From Opisthocomus hoazin (taxonomy: Eukaryota > Chordata > Aves > Opisthocomiformes > Opisthocomidae), in the NCBI RefSeq assembly GCF_030867145.1, contig NC_134429.1:16040115-16104114 (forward strand): a stretch of 64,000 bases of DNA. Reading direction: 5' to 3'. Shown here piece by piece: positions 23,501-35,500 of the stretch (position 1 is its first letter; the number at the start of each line of letters is the position of its first letter). A program made the translations under genes and the position numbers. Below the pieces are notes generated by a model. The model saw only the letters and a program-made list of their open reading frames with translations. It did no database searches and was not told where the DNA came from.

Positions 23501-26500
23501 TGCCTCGCCGCTCTGATTTCCCCTCTCTTTTTCTGCAGCAAGTCTTTCCAGAGCTGCGGTTCTGACGTTGTGTGACTCATGGAGTAATAGACTTTGGGAA
23601 ATGGGCAGAATAGTTATCCAAAGAGTGCTTTAAGGCAGCTGCTGTTACTGCAGCCCTGAAAAAAGGTGGCTCTCAGAGCATCCTCTGGTGCAGGAAGGGT
23701 TCGATGCCTCGCCAAACGGAGGGGGCTGCGCGGGCTCACACCGCGTATGTGCTTTAGGGCTTGCAGCAGAGTCCTGAAAGACGCGAGCAGGTTCGGCTCG
23801 GTGCTTGCTGTTACTGGCCAATGTCTGCACACATTTAAGCGAGCAAACAGAGTATGCAACATTCCTGTCTTTTCCTAGGGACTGTTTTATTAAAGACAAC
23901 AAATAAGTTAGTCTAAACCCCAATACCTAGCCATTTTTAAACAATTTTTAATTTATGCTTATGTTTTGATACTTCTCTGCCTCTTTGGCTTTTTATTGTG
24001 TCTGTGTTGATTTGCTCAGTAGCAGATAAACTTATTCCTTTTCATTTTGTGTTGGCTTTCTTAAGTGACTGTCATTACCATTAATGTTTGACGTAATGAA
24101 TTTAGGATTCTCTAAATGCAGTAGTCTTTATCAACAAGATAGTTCCTTACCGAGATTGGCAACAGTGAATGAACACAACAGTCTGTTTCCCATTAAAAAG
24201 TGTCATTTGGCACAAATTTGGTGTCTATTCTTAACTCCAATTCTTTATATCAGTCCTTCAGCAGCCTGTAATTGGTTGCCGGCAGCCTATAATTACGTAT
24301 GCTGCCCCAGCACAGATAGCTCAGCAGCTGTCTTGCTGGTCTCTCGGATCAAAATGAGTATTTTTAAATCAATAGAAGTATCTCTGACAATACCATGCCC
24401 ATCTCTTTATGATAATATTGAAAACTTACTTTCTTGAATATAATTTATTCACATTTGAGGATTTAAAAATTTGAGTATGTAGTTCTGTTCCTTCCGTTGA
24501 AAGAAGTTGCTGGTTCTTCCTTAGCATAGCATCTAAGCGCATCTGTAATCTCTAAGCTTGTATTTGCAGGACAGTCTGTTTCTGGGTCTGCAAAAACATT
24601 ATGTAATTTAGTTCGTACTGCTCAGTTTACTTTTTTTTAATTCCAGATAACATTGTATTTGCTTTAGGACACTGCTTCTTTCGGTCGCTATGTATACATA
24701 CACTTTTGTGTGTATACCTATGTTTTTATTACATATAAAGAGAGAAATATATAGACACAACAAATCTGCAGAGAAGTGTAAGATATTGTTTTCTCTGTAC
24801 AGAAAAAAAATGCAGCCAGACTGAGACTGCTTCCAACCAACCACGTTGTTAAGCTAAAAGCAAATTACCTTTATTCCTTAGGAATGAGGTTTAACTGTTG
24901 GCACAGAAGTTAGAAACCCACCATTTTTAGTATGTAGAAGCTGAAACTGTACTTTGTTACGAGCCACAGAAGTTCTGCATCCTGAGGTCTTTTTGCTGCC
25001 GGTGAGTTCCGGACAGCAGGGTGAGGAGCAGGCTGGCCAGCTGGCTCTGGCTTGGTGGTCTGTGGGAGACCGACCCCATCCCTGTCGTGTGCTCCACCAG
25101 TTGGTGTACTGAGCCTTAACCCTGCAGGATTCGGCGTCTGCGTGGCGTGAGCGGGCTCGCCAGGCGCCTGTGGGTGTGGGTGGAGGCATAGCACGAGGCT
25201 GAAGAAAGGAAAAATGCGTGCTGAGAAGGTGGCCTGTGAACGCTTTGCGAGGGCTGGTAGCTTCAGAGACTAGCAGTGCTGCTAAATCTGTGAAAAATGA
25301 TAAAGTGGGGACGGCAGTGTTCTGCTGAACCCACGCGAGGTCCATGGCACCGACTGCGTGAGGCTCAGCTGGCACCCATGGGTGCTGCTGGCCAGGCTTG
25401 AAGAGCACGGGATGGTACCTGCATCTGGTGAAGGTGAGCACCCTCTGCGGGGCTTCACCAACACCCGGCCAGAAGTCACTGCGGTACGACCCCGTGCTTG
25501 TGAGTCGATGGCTGGGGTTTGCTTCCCGGCTGCTGCTCCAACTGGTAGCCAAGAGCGAGTGTGAGTGAGTGTGTGAGTGAGTGAGTGAGTGTGTGACGTG
25601 AACAGTTACCTGCTAATAACAGTATTCTATTGATCCCATCGATAACAGCAAAGGCCAAAAGGCATCCTCAGAAACAGTGATTGTCTACCCCTCTGCACCC
25701 AGTCCTGTTCGGTAAAAGGGAATGTACGACATGTGCGTGATCAGTAATTGAAATAAATGGAGAAAAATTGCTTACCCTTGAACAAAGCAGCGTTCCCCCT
25801 TTTACTGCTTTTAGCTCTCTGAATAGTCTGAGGCCGCCCGGTTGGAGCAGCCGCATGATCTCAACCGATCCCTCAAGCTGAGTGGTTAATATTAATAAAT
25901 CTGCGGCGTATCTACAGCGAATTTGAGGGGAATCTTAATTCTCTAAGACAGCAAGATGAACCTTCACCAAAAATACAAGCAAATGTTTTCCTTTTGAAGG
26001 TTGAACAGCTCAAAGAGGAGATCTCCGAGTATCAGAAGAGCGAGAAGCAAGGACTCCCGTTGCCTGCGCCAGCCGAGACCGAAGAAGTCGCAGCGTGCTT
26101 GCTGCAGGTATTGCCCAGGGCTTCTTGTTTGCCCCTCTCGAAAGCAGACTGGGCGAACAGGCCCCCCTCTGCATTTCAGCCCCGTGCCATCAATGAAGAC
26201 GCACAGCCTGTAGTGCAGAAAAGCTTGTCTTCTCCTTTCTCCGTGCGTGTGAGCGCGTCCTGTGCAGGTGGGACGTAGGATTTGTGCTGGCCGTGACAAA
26301 GGCATGTGGAGCATGTCTCTTGGCCTTCGCCACTACCCACTAGTGCCTTCATATTATTACAGGTCTTGGAGGGGGTTTGCTCCTACGGCTGGTGGATTAT
26401 CTAATGCAGATATATGTAGCAGAAGTAGCTCGTGTTTTCTAGCTCTCCCATTCATTCATGAGAGACTCGTGTAGCTTTGGAATCACATTGTGCTAAGATT

Positions 26501-29500
26501 TCAGTCGTGGTTATGTGCTAACTTTTAATTATCTCTTCAGTCACAGGTCCCGAAGGATGAAGGGAGGGTTGAAGGAGACCACGCTTCAGGCAAAGCTGGC
26601 TCAGACCAAGACGACCAGTACCAGAGCAGTGAAACACTTCATAAAAGGTGAGCAACCCAGAAATCCTTCTTCACCTGTCGTATTTTCATGGTGATTTCCT
26701 GGTGCTCTGGGTGCTGGTATTCTGTCTCGCAGAGTGCTTTTAAGTTCTTTAGGATACTCTCGGGTACCAGCTTTGTTCCTCTGCTCCCAAATTGGAAAGT
26801 TTGGAGGTAACGCAGTCCTGAGGGAGTCTATAGCCCTTGGTATCAAGAATGCAGGCTGTTTTCAGGCACTTTCTCTAGCTGCTTTTCTGAAAGAGTAGGC
26901 TTTGGGCTCTTGTGGCTCTCTGCAGACAAAAGTGTTGTTTTCAAAATGGTTTTGTTGCTGGGAAGATTTCTGTGGATTTGGTTGCTGTCCAGGGGTGTAC
27001 CAAAACACTTGGCTTTCAGACTTATAAATATGTAAACTGGGATTTTTCAGGGAAGTCAAAGTTTGGTTCTCCTGTGGCCTGCTCAGGAAGCTGCTGCTGA
27101 GCAGGTTCTGGCAGCTTCAAGGTAGAAAGAGGGGTCTGATCGCATCCCTCTGTCTCTTTTTTTTCCTTTTTTTCTTTTCTTTTCCCCTTCCAATGCCCAA
27201 GCCTGGTCTTCCACCTCAAGCAGTTGAATTTGCCATTCAAATTGCCAGACCTCCATCGTTGCTTGCGTAGGGCCCCTCCACCAATAATTCCCATGCATTG
27301 CCAGGTTAATAAGAGCAGCCACAGGTCATGCTGGATGCGAGACTCGAGATTAGCAGGGCAGAAATATTCCATAGTGAAAAACACATTGGCTCTTCCTCGC
27401 CAGTGGTAAGCGGTTTGGATGTCTGTCAGTGTGTTTATGTAGCAGTTCTAGCCGTGGCGATGTCGGTCTTTGTGTAGGTGCCAAGAGGTGATTGAAAACA
27501 TCGAGGGCAGGAATTCACAGCTCCTTCACAAGCTGCAGAAACTGGCGCAGGAGCACGAGGATTTGGTTGAGCGCAATGAAGAGCTGGAATCCATTCTGGG
27601 AGAGACCCAGATCCAAACCAAGCAGGAGAAGGAACAGTTTGAGAGTGAGGTGGAGGGGCTTCACCGGAAAGTAAGTAAGGAACGGAAGAAATACAGTTTG
27701 GTTTTGTTTAATTCTAGCTGCTTTTCTCTCTGCGTATTGATTAGTAAAATAAAATGATGTTTGACCTAAACCTTTAGTTTGACAAGAAATGCAAATAGCA
27801 AGATTTGCCAGTTTCAGAAATGAGGGGAAAAGAAAGAAAAAATTCCAGCAGTGAGTAAATGACGCTTGCTTGGAGGTGCAGATTCCCCCAGTGTCACAGC
27901 AGCACTGTCTTTTCCAGCTCCTGTGCCCCCTCCTTGGTGCTTGGGCAAGCAGAGTTAACGGACTGATGTTCCACGTGCATCCACAGGAGTGAGACCGGGC
28001 GACACTCCCTTCCCGTACAGCCTCTCTCTACATGTGGGCTGCGCACCCTTCAGTTTCTTGGCTGAGCTGAAGGAAAGCCTTTTTGTTTCAAATTCGAGTT
28101 GCATCGTTCGTTCTCTGGAGCGATTTCTTCTGAAGCTTTTGTAGCTTAGAAGCTTTGGTTTCCCCTGAGAGGCTCTCCCGGGAGGCATCGGTGCTCCTGA
28201 CCGACTGCAGCGCTGGTCTCCTGCAGGAACAGCTTTTCTGTGTTGGACATTCGTTTCTTCTGCCTGTGGTTCCTGCTGCAGTGCAAGTTCCAGGAAGCCC
28301 CAAGTCCTCTTGAGGCTCAGAGGAGAGGCACGAGGTTTTCCTGAAGCCCATGAGTTGGCACTTAACCTGACACCCATAATAGAAGTCCAGGCTTTGACTT
28401 GAATCCCTAAGCCCTCTCCAGACCTGTCCAACATGAAAACAGTCAGTGTGGGACACTGATGCTCCTTGATCCCAGGAAAGGTCACCAGTTAAGCATGCTG
28501 GTGGCAAAAGATTGCACTTTTGGCTTTTCCCCAAGGGACGGCATCATGGAGGTCTGTCAGCCTGTGTGGTAAACACTGTGGCCCTTCTGGGTGTGGGGGG
28601 TCGGGATCTGTGCTGCCTGGGGACATCCCTGCTGAAAATGCCGAATTTGAGAGGACAGTGAGTTTCTCTCATCACCTGCTATCTCCTGCTGCAGCGTCTG
28701 CTGTTGAACGGGGCAGGCATGGCTGGACACATCTTTTTGAAGAGCTGTAATGAGCCGATACATCTGGAGAAGCCCTGCTCAGTCTTGTGATCAGATGAGA
28801 TCTCTCCAGTCTCTTCCTAACCCATGTCCTGCTTGATTTTGGGCACCCTGATTTTGGGCAAACTGAATCTTTTGCTGTGAATAGGACAAGACCATTCAGA
28901 TCATCCTTTGACTTCAGGAGGTTGATAGAAAGTCCTGGTTATTTCTACTCATTTGCATGTGACAGGGAACGTCTGGGAAGCTGCCAACGTAGAGCACCAT
29001 GTTCATTATCTGGTTTACCAGAACCATGGCAACGTTAGAGGTCTCCTTGCAACACCTGCAGAGCCATCTCCATCCATGTTTTAAGCAAAGATTAGCTTAT
29101 TGCTGAAGCTTCTCAGCCCAGTGCTGCCTTTGTCAGAGTGGTCTTTAGCCTCGATTTACCGGATGGATTCTCCATCCCTCTGGAGGTCAATCTGTGAGGA
29201 GCGCCTGGACTTAAGGACTGGTTTGTCACTGTTTGCCCCCAGGGAAAATACTGCTTGTAGCATCACTACCAGGGTACGCAATCCCTTATGGACCAGGCAG
29301 CTAAAGAGTTTATAGGCATAGAGAACAGAAGAAGCCAGAAGTTGGTCTTGCTAGATGGGTAGGTGGACTTCTCCCCAAAAAGGCTGGCTGAGGAGGTCTT
29401 TTCCTGTGGCTGAAGCCCTGCTGCCTGGCCAAAAGCTCTTCCTTCCTTGGGGTGAGTTGCCCTCTCCCCTCTGTCTGTGGTTGAGATGCCCTCTGCAGTG

Positions 29501-32500
29501 ATCGTGTCCTGGACTGCCAGGCGGCAGGACCAGTCTGTAGTGTCCCCAGAGGACCTTGGACTTCTGAGGTGAGAAGGAAGGGCACACGCAGGTTTTCAGT
29601 CAGGAGTGAGCGGTGTTCGGACATGACTGTATGCTTGCTGTTGTGCTAAAACACGATGGGGGAGATACAGTAGCAGTGTGAAGGCATGTCCCATGTGAAT
29701 GGCCTGCGTGAACCGCATGAAGTTCAACAAGGCCGAGTGCAAGGTCCTGCATGTGGGTCGGGACAATCCCAAACACAAGTACAGGCGGGGCAGAGAGTGG
29801 CTCAAGAGCAGCCCTGAGGAGCAGGACTTGGGGGTACTGGTGGATGAGAAGCTCAATGTGAGCCGGCAATGTGTGCTGGCAGCCCAGAAAGCCAACTGTA
29901 TCCTGGGCTGCATCCAGAGCAGCGTGGCCAGCAGGGCTAGAGAGGGGATTCTGCCCCTTTGCTCTCGTGAGACCGCACCTGGAGTCCTGCATCCAGCTCT
30001 GGAGCCCCCAACATAGGAAGGACCTGGATGTGTTGGAACAGATCCAGACGAGGGCCTCGAAGATGATCCGAGGGCTGGAGCACCTCTCCTACGAGGACAG
30101 GCTGAGGGAGATGGGGCAGTTCAGCCTGGAGAAGAGAAGGCTCCAGGGTGACCTTAGAGCAGCTGCCAGTGCCTGAAGGGGCCGACAGGAAGGATGGAGA
30201 GGGGCTTTTCACAAGAGTATGTAGTGATAGGACAGGGGGGGACGGCTCTAAACTAAAAGAGGGCAGATTTAGATGAGATATGAGGAAGAAATTCTTCACC
30301 ATGTGGGTGGTGAGGCTCTGGCCCAGGTTGCCCAGAGAAGCTGTGGCTGCCCCCTCCCTGGCAGTGTTCAAAGCCAGGCTGGATGGAGCTCTGAGCACCC
30401 TGGTCTGGTGGAAGATGTCCCTGCTCATGTCAGGGGGGTTGGAACAAGATGATCTTCAAGGTCCCTTCCAACCCAAACCATTCTGTGATTCTCTGAATGC
30501 TGAAGTAGCTGCGCATCTCCAAGACGAATTGTTCAAAGGAACAAAAAGATGACTGGCTTGTCGGTAGCCTCTGGCTGTGAGGGAAAAGTCTCTAAATGCA
30601 GTGGAACAGACCGAAGGCGTGTTCAGATATCTGAATGCAGGATGCCAGCAGACATCATGTTGCTAAGCGTGCAGCTGAGGAGCCAAGGGCAGGCTCTCTG
30701 ATGGGATTGGCAGAAGGTCTGTCCACCATGACTGTGCTTTTATTTAACTCGGGGTTTGTTCGGCACACACCAAAGCGTTTCCCTCTTTCTCACTGAAGCA
30801 GAATAAACACAACCCTTCACAAATCAAACAAGATGCGTTTCCAGTTTGGAGAAATCCCTTCTTCTCTCTGAGCATTGTGAAACAGATCCCTGGGAACGCT
30901 ACTCTGGGGGATGCAGGGTGAACGCAGCGGGGAGCACCGAGTAGCCAAGGAGACGCAAGGCGTTTCGGCTGGCAGGAGCTTGGCAGCCCCTGTAGCTGGA
31001 AAAAAGAGCGAGAAATGAGGCATGTAGGGCAGCGGAGGAGAGACGGGCAGACTGCGGGGTGCAAGAGGAGGTGGGCTAGGCCCTTGCTTAGATCCGGCAT
31101 CTGCTCGGATGGAGGGCTGCAGAGCTGCACCCTTCATCTCGCTGGGGCTTTTGGGTGCCTTGGAGGTGATGAGGGGAGGGCTGCACGAAGGCAGAGGCAC
31201 TGGAGCCTGGGGAAGGCAGCGCTGCTGGGTGTTTGCCAGCCTGCCCTGTGTGAGGACTTGGAAGCCTTTTCTGTCTTGGCACGCCTACAAACATCTTGGC
31301 TGATTAGGCCACTGACTCAGAACGAGGACACCGGCATACAATGTCAGTATTGCTCTGTCGTTGGCACGAGACTGAAGAGCGCAACTTAAATGCTCGAAAG
31401 TTAGCGGCTTGGAGGAAGAACAAGCAAAATGATGGAAATGTGTGGCTGGTATCAACTTCATGACCAAAGGCTGGCTGGGGGCTGAGGGGGGAGGTGCATT
31501 TTGCCTTTGAGATCCTTTCGAGAACTCTGAAGTCTTCTTGAACCCCCAGCTACCTTCTAGTCATGCAGGAGAGGGGGGTTTGTTGCCCTCTAGCTCTTCT
31601 GTAAGAGGCCGGGGTGTTTCACCCCACCGCTTTGCTTTTAACACCTAGGTTGGGTAACGTCATCTGTCTTAAAAACCAGTGTCCCAGCAGCTTTCCTGTG
31701 TGTCAGAGATTGTTCCCTGCTGGAAGCTTCAACAGAGTCGCCTTGTGCCTGAAGCCTGTCAGTGAAAGCAAAGCTCCTGGGCTTTGACACGCTGCTTTGT
31801 GGTGGCTTTAAATGGACTGGGGTCGGAGGAGACTTGGCACTGCTTCAACTCTGCCTTCCCGTTGGAAAGGAGTGAAAAATGATCTCCAAATAAGTGCAAA
31901 GAAAGGAGGGTGAGAAAGGCAAGAGGCATCTTACGCTTCACTATCCACTCATGTGCGGGAGTGGAGCGATGGATGTTGCTCCTACGAGTACGGCGTGTGC
32001 TGTGTACAGATGGAACTGGACTTCATCTGCAGTTGGACATCATCTCCTTCCCGTATCCCCGCTCGCTCTGCAGCCGCATCCAGTGAAAGCCCAGCTCGGG
32101 CAGGTGGGGAGGCCAGCGTGAAGGCTTAGAAATAAGAAAACCAGCACAAACCAGCTGCGAGTGCCAAGACTGGGGCTTTGCAAAAGGAACTGTAACGGGG
32201 AGGAGAAGCTGGGCTGCTCCTGGCTCCTGTAAGCCCTTTAAGACTGCAGGACTAATAATCGTTCCCAAGAGATGCCCCACAAAAGGTAGCTGCCTCGGGG
32301 TGGGGGGATGGATGGTGCAAACGCAGAGCGAGCACTTGTCCAGACAAACTCTTCCCTGCCAGGAGAAGTGCGGAGGTCAGCGTTTTGCTGGCTCAAGCCC
32401 AGAGTCCTCACTAGTTGTGAGTACTGGTTTGGTTTTAACTCGTGTCTTGTCTATGTTTAGATCACAAGTTTAGAAATGGAGTTACTTGAAGCGCAGAAGA

Positions 32501-35500
32501 ACAAAACTGAGAAGAGTGAGGAAGAAGAGGCATTGTCTGGAGCACAAGAGATGGAAGAGGTAAGAGGTTTTCCCTGGGAAACGAATTGTTTTGTTTAGAA
32601 ACGTATTAAATGAGCATCTCCCGTGTATGCTCTTTGTCACCGTCTTCTGAGAATTTCTGGCCCCTCGGCTCATGCAAGACCGACGGATGTCTCGGGCGGA
32701 GAGCAGCCAACGTGCCAACGCTATCTCCCCGATAACTCATCTCTCCTGTGAGGTTGTCTTGCCTTCAGCCCTGTGGAGCCTGTTGTCTTCCCAGTGAGGG
32801 TGAAGGGTTTACACATCAAAAGGGGCTTGACCCTTCTTTGGGGTTTAGTGAAACCTGGGCAGTGCGTCGGTGCGTTTACAAGGCTGTTTCCCAGGCGGTT
32901 TGGGGCAGGCATTGCTGCCCATTGGTCACTTGCCAGCCAGACGATTGGATCTGCCGGTGTGTAAGCCAGGCAGAGCTTATCGCATGTGGGAGAGGACCTT
33001 CCCAGTGTATCTTGGGTCAGGGGGAGGCCCCAGGCCCGCAGAGATGTCAGGCCAGCCCTGGGTATAATGTGCAGGAATCCTGCTGGCAGCTTCTGAGAAT
33101 TGTTTTTCCTATCCTTGTTCTCTAGGAGACACATTTTCTGCAATTTTTTTCTCTTTTGCTAGAGTAAATGATGCTGTAGAAGTGGCTCTTAAGTTTGCTT
33201 GTTGCAGATGCTGGAAAGCTGTCAGGAGACGATAGAAAAGTTAGGAAGTCAGCTGGGAGAGCGGAGAGAACGGAGAAAGCAACTTGCATCTGAGCTTGAA
33301 CTGTTAAGAGAAGACCTGAAGGCTGAGAAGAAGGCACTGGGCAGCCAGGTGGGTGTAGCTCCTGCAGTGGGTCTCCCGGCAGGAGGCAGCTGCCTTTGGA
33401 TGACTCCATGAAACATCGCCAGCTGCCCTCCAAGTGCATTGCTTGACTCCTCTTGATGCATCTCTCCAGTCCAGCCACTTTCAAAGCCTCTTTGGCCGAT
33501 GGTTTTAAATCCATCTGCTTTAACAGAACTGTCTCTGACTCTGTAAGATATTTTTCCTTTCAATGAATCTAATTACAAATCAAAATTAAAATCTAATTAC
33601 AGTTAGAAAAATTAAAAATCTAAATTACAATTAAAAAATTAAAATCTAATTACAAATCTAATTCAAAGTTTGTAGCCAAAGCCCCCTTCTCTAGAGGGCA
33701 GAGTGGAAGGTTTCGGACTTGGGTATTTATTGCGGAGTTATTTGTGATCGTAAGGCTCATGATCATGAGCCTTCGCCTCTCCATGTCACAACATGGCAGG
33801 GCACTTGTAGATTTGAGCCAAGACCTCCCCGCAGAGCAGCACCACGCTTACCCGTTAGCAGCAACTGCTTTTCTGGGTTCAGTCAACTGGCTAATTCTGA
33901 ATCCATTTAACACGGGTCCCCTTTCATATCAGTAGTACTCTTTCTTAAGCAGAGCATGGCCTGACAAGAAGTGAGAACACCTGAGAGTCACAGAAATCTA
34001 GATGAACAGCTTGCTGGGATCTCAATGCTGCTTTTTGTTATGTGCCCTGCAGACCTCCGTACGCTTTGCTTGAGGTAATTTAACTGCTAGGTAGACTTCT
34101 GGTGGGTTGATCTCTGCTGGGAGAGTTGCTGTTGCTCTTCCAGTTGGGCCGCAGAGCACAGAGAGCGTGTGATGCCAGCAAAATTGCACAAGGGCTGAAA
34201 ATTTAGGAGAGCTGCGGATCTGTGACCTGAATCAGGCAGACAACGGGGACCCAAGGGAGACTGGCAAAGGCGGGGTTTACAGCTATTGCAAACCCCATTT
34301 TTTAACACTCTGAGAGGCCTTAAAGCATATCACTTCCTTGATTGTAAGTAAAGAACAATGAAAGTCCTGAACTGTTTGCGCAGCTGCACATACAGGAGAG
34401 TCTTACTGGAGGAAGAGTGGCATCTAGAGGACAGGACTTCTGCAGTGCCACAAGACAACAAATTCACTTTGTGAAAGCTCAGGATGCAGACTAAGCCTTA
34501 CCAAAGAGCAGTTGAGGAAGGGGCTAGGCCAGTCCATGAATACAGATATGAAAAGGAACTGTCTGATTTGGGGGGTGCTGAGGAAAACGGGAAGAGTCCC
34601 TTTGCCTCCCAGTAGTTCCATCTACTCATGGTCCAAGGACCTTTTAATCAAAGTCATACATCCCTGGAAGTTTGGTTGGAATTCAGCCACCGGTTGGCCG
34701 GTGGTTTTGCCTAAGGAGAGGACTATTTTTCCATCAAAGGGATCATCCAATGACCTTTTTGAGACGGGGTGGCTCTAACGGTCTTTCAAATAGAGAACTT
34801 TGCCTGTGTTTGGTGGGATTCCTGACTTCACAAATGGGTTCATTCCCTTTTGCCGGAGTAGCTGTATTGGGACGAATCATTTACCAAAGGAGTGCTGGAA
34901 GTTAGCCTGGCATAAAATCGTTGGGTTCTCATGGGTGATACCCACCTGTGGTCAAGATTTGAGGTTGTTCAATGTTGTGTTTGTCAGGAGGTCCAACACA
35001 TAGAATGGGTGAGTAAATTGGATACTACTTTGTTCTTGTGCATTTTAATGATGTGCTATGAAGTGATGCTATGCAAACAGTTCTTTGCATTTGTTTGGAA
35101 CTCTCTTCTTGTTTTTAAGAGGTTTATGGACATTTGAGAGGAGAAAGCCTTTTCTGACCTTGTAGTTAGAGGTGTATTACATCCGCTAACTCCTGTTGTT
35201 TCCTCACCAGGGTCTGCCTGACTCAAAATCAGAGTTTACAAGACATTGTAATGACTTCCCGAGCCTCCAAAGAACATCAGCAAGCAGGGATCTCATTAAT
35301 GTATCCCATGAGAAGCTACAAAGAAATAATGCTTTGTTAGATGCAGAGGTGAGAAATGTAGAGAAATCCTGGTTGTTCTGGTGTCTGATGCAGACAGAAG
35401 CTGCTAGTGTATGCTGCTCAAATGTAAATAAATTCATCTTGGTGTAGATGAGAAGACCTGGAACTGAACTACTAGTACTAGCATACGCTCAGGAAGAATT

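Larger units (their letters stand above)
22174..26097 (+). repeat. Segmental duplication, copy A (native CCDC30 locus)
   Basis: This 3.9-kb stretch (end of intron 6, exon 7, intron 7, most of exon 8) recurs in direct orientation at 55734-59658. I count by eye about 30 substitutions or small indels, so identity is near 99 percent. One larger change is near 23205-23220, where copy B has a different short sequence. Confidence 0.96.
33349..35210. other. CCDC30 intron 12
   Basis: Holds an AT-rich repeat at 33565-33665 and a perfect 22-base palindrome at 33752-33773. Between 34500 and 35100 the sequence has several short open frames; it may be an old element, but I could not assign it to a family. 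Confidence 0.55.

Noticed and set aside
24878-25552. 224-codon minus-strand open frame present in both duplicated copies
   Set aside because: It is present twice only because of the recent duplication; the three differences I see all change the amino acid, so there is no sign of constraint.
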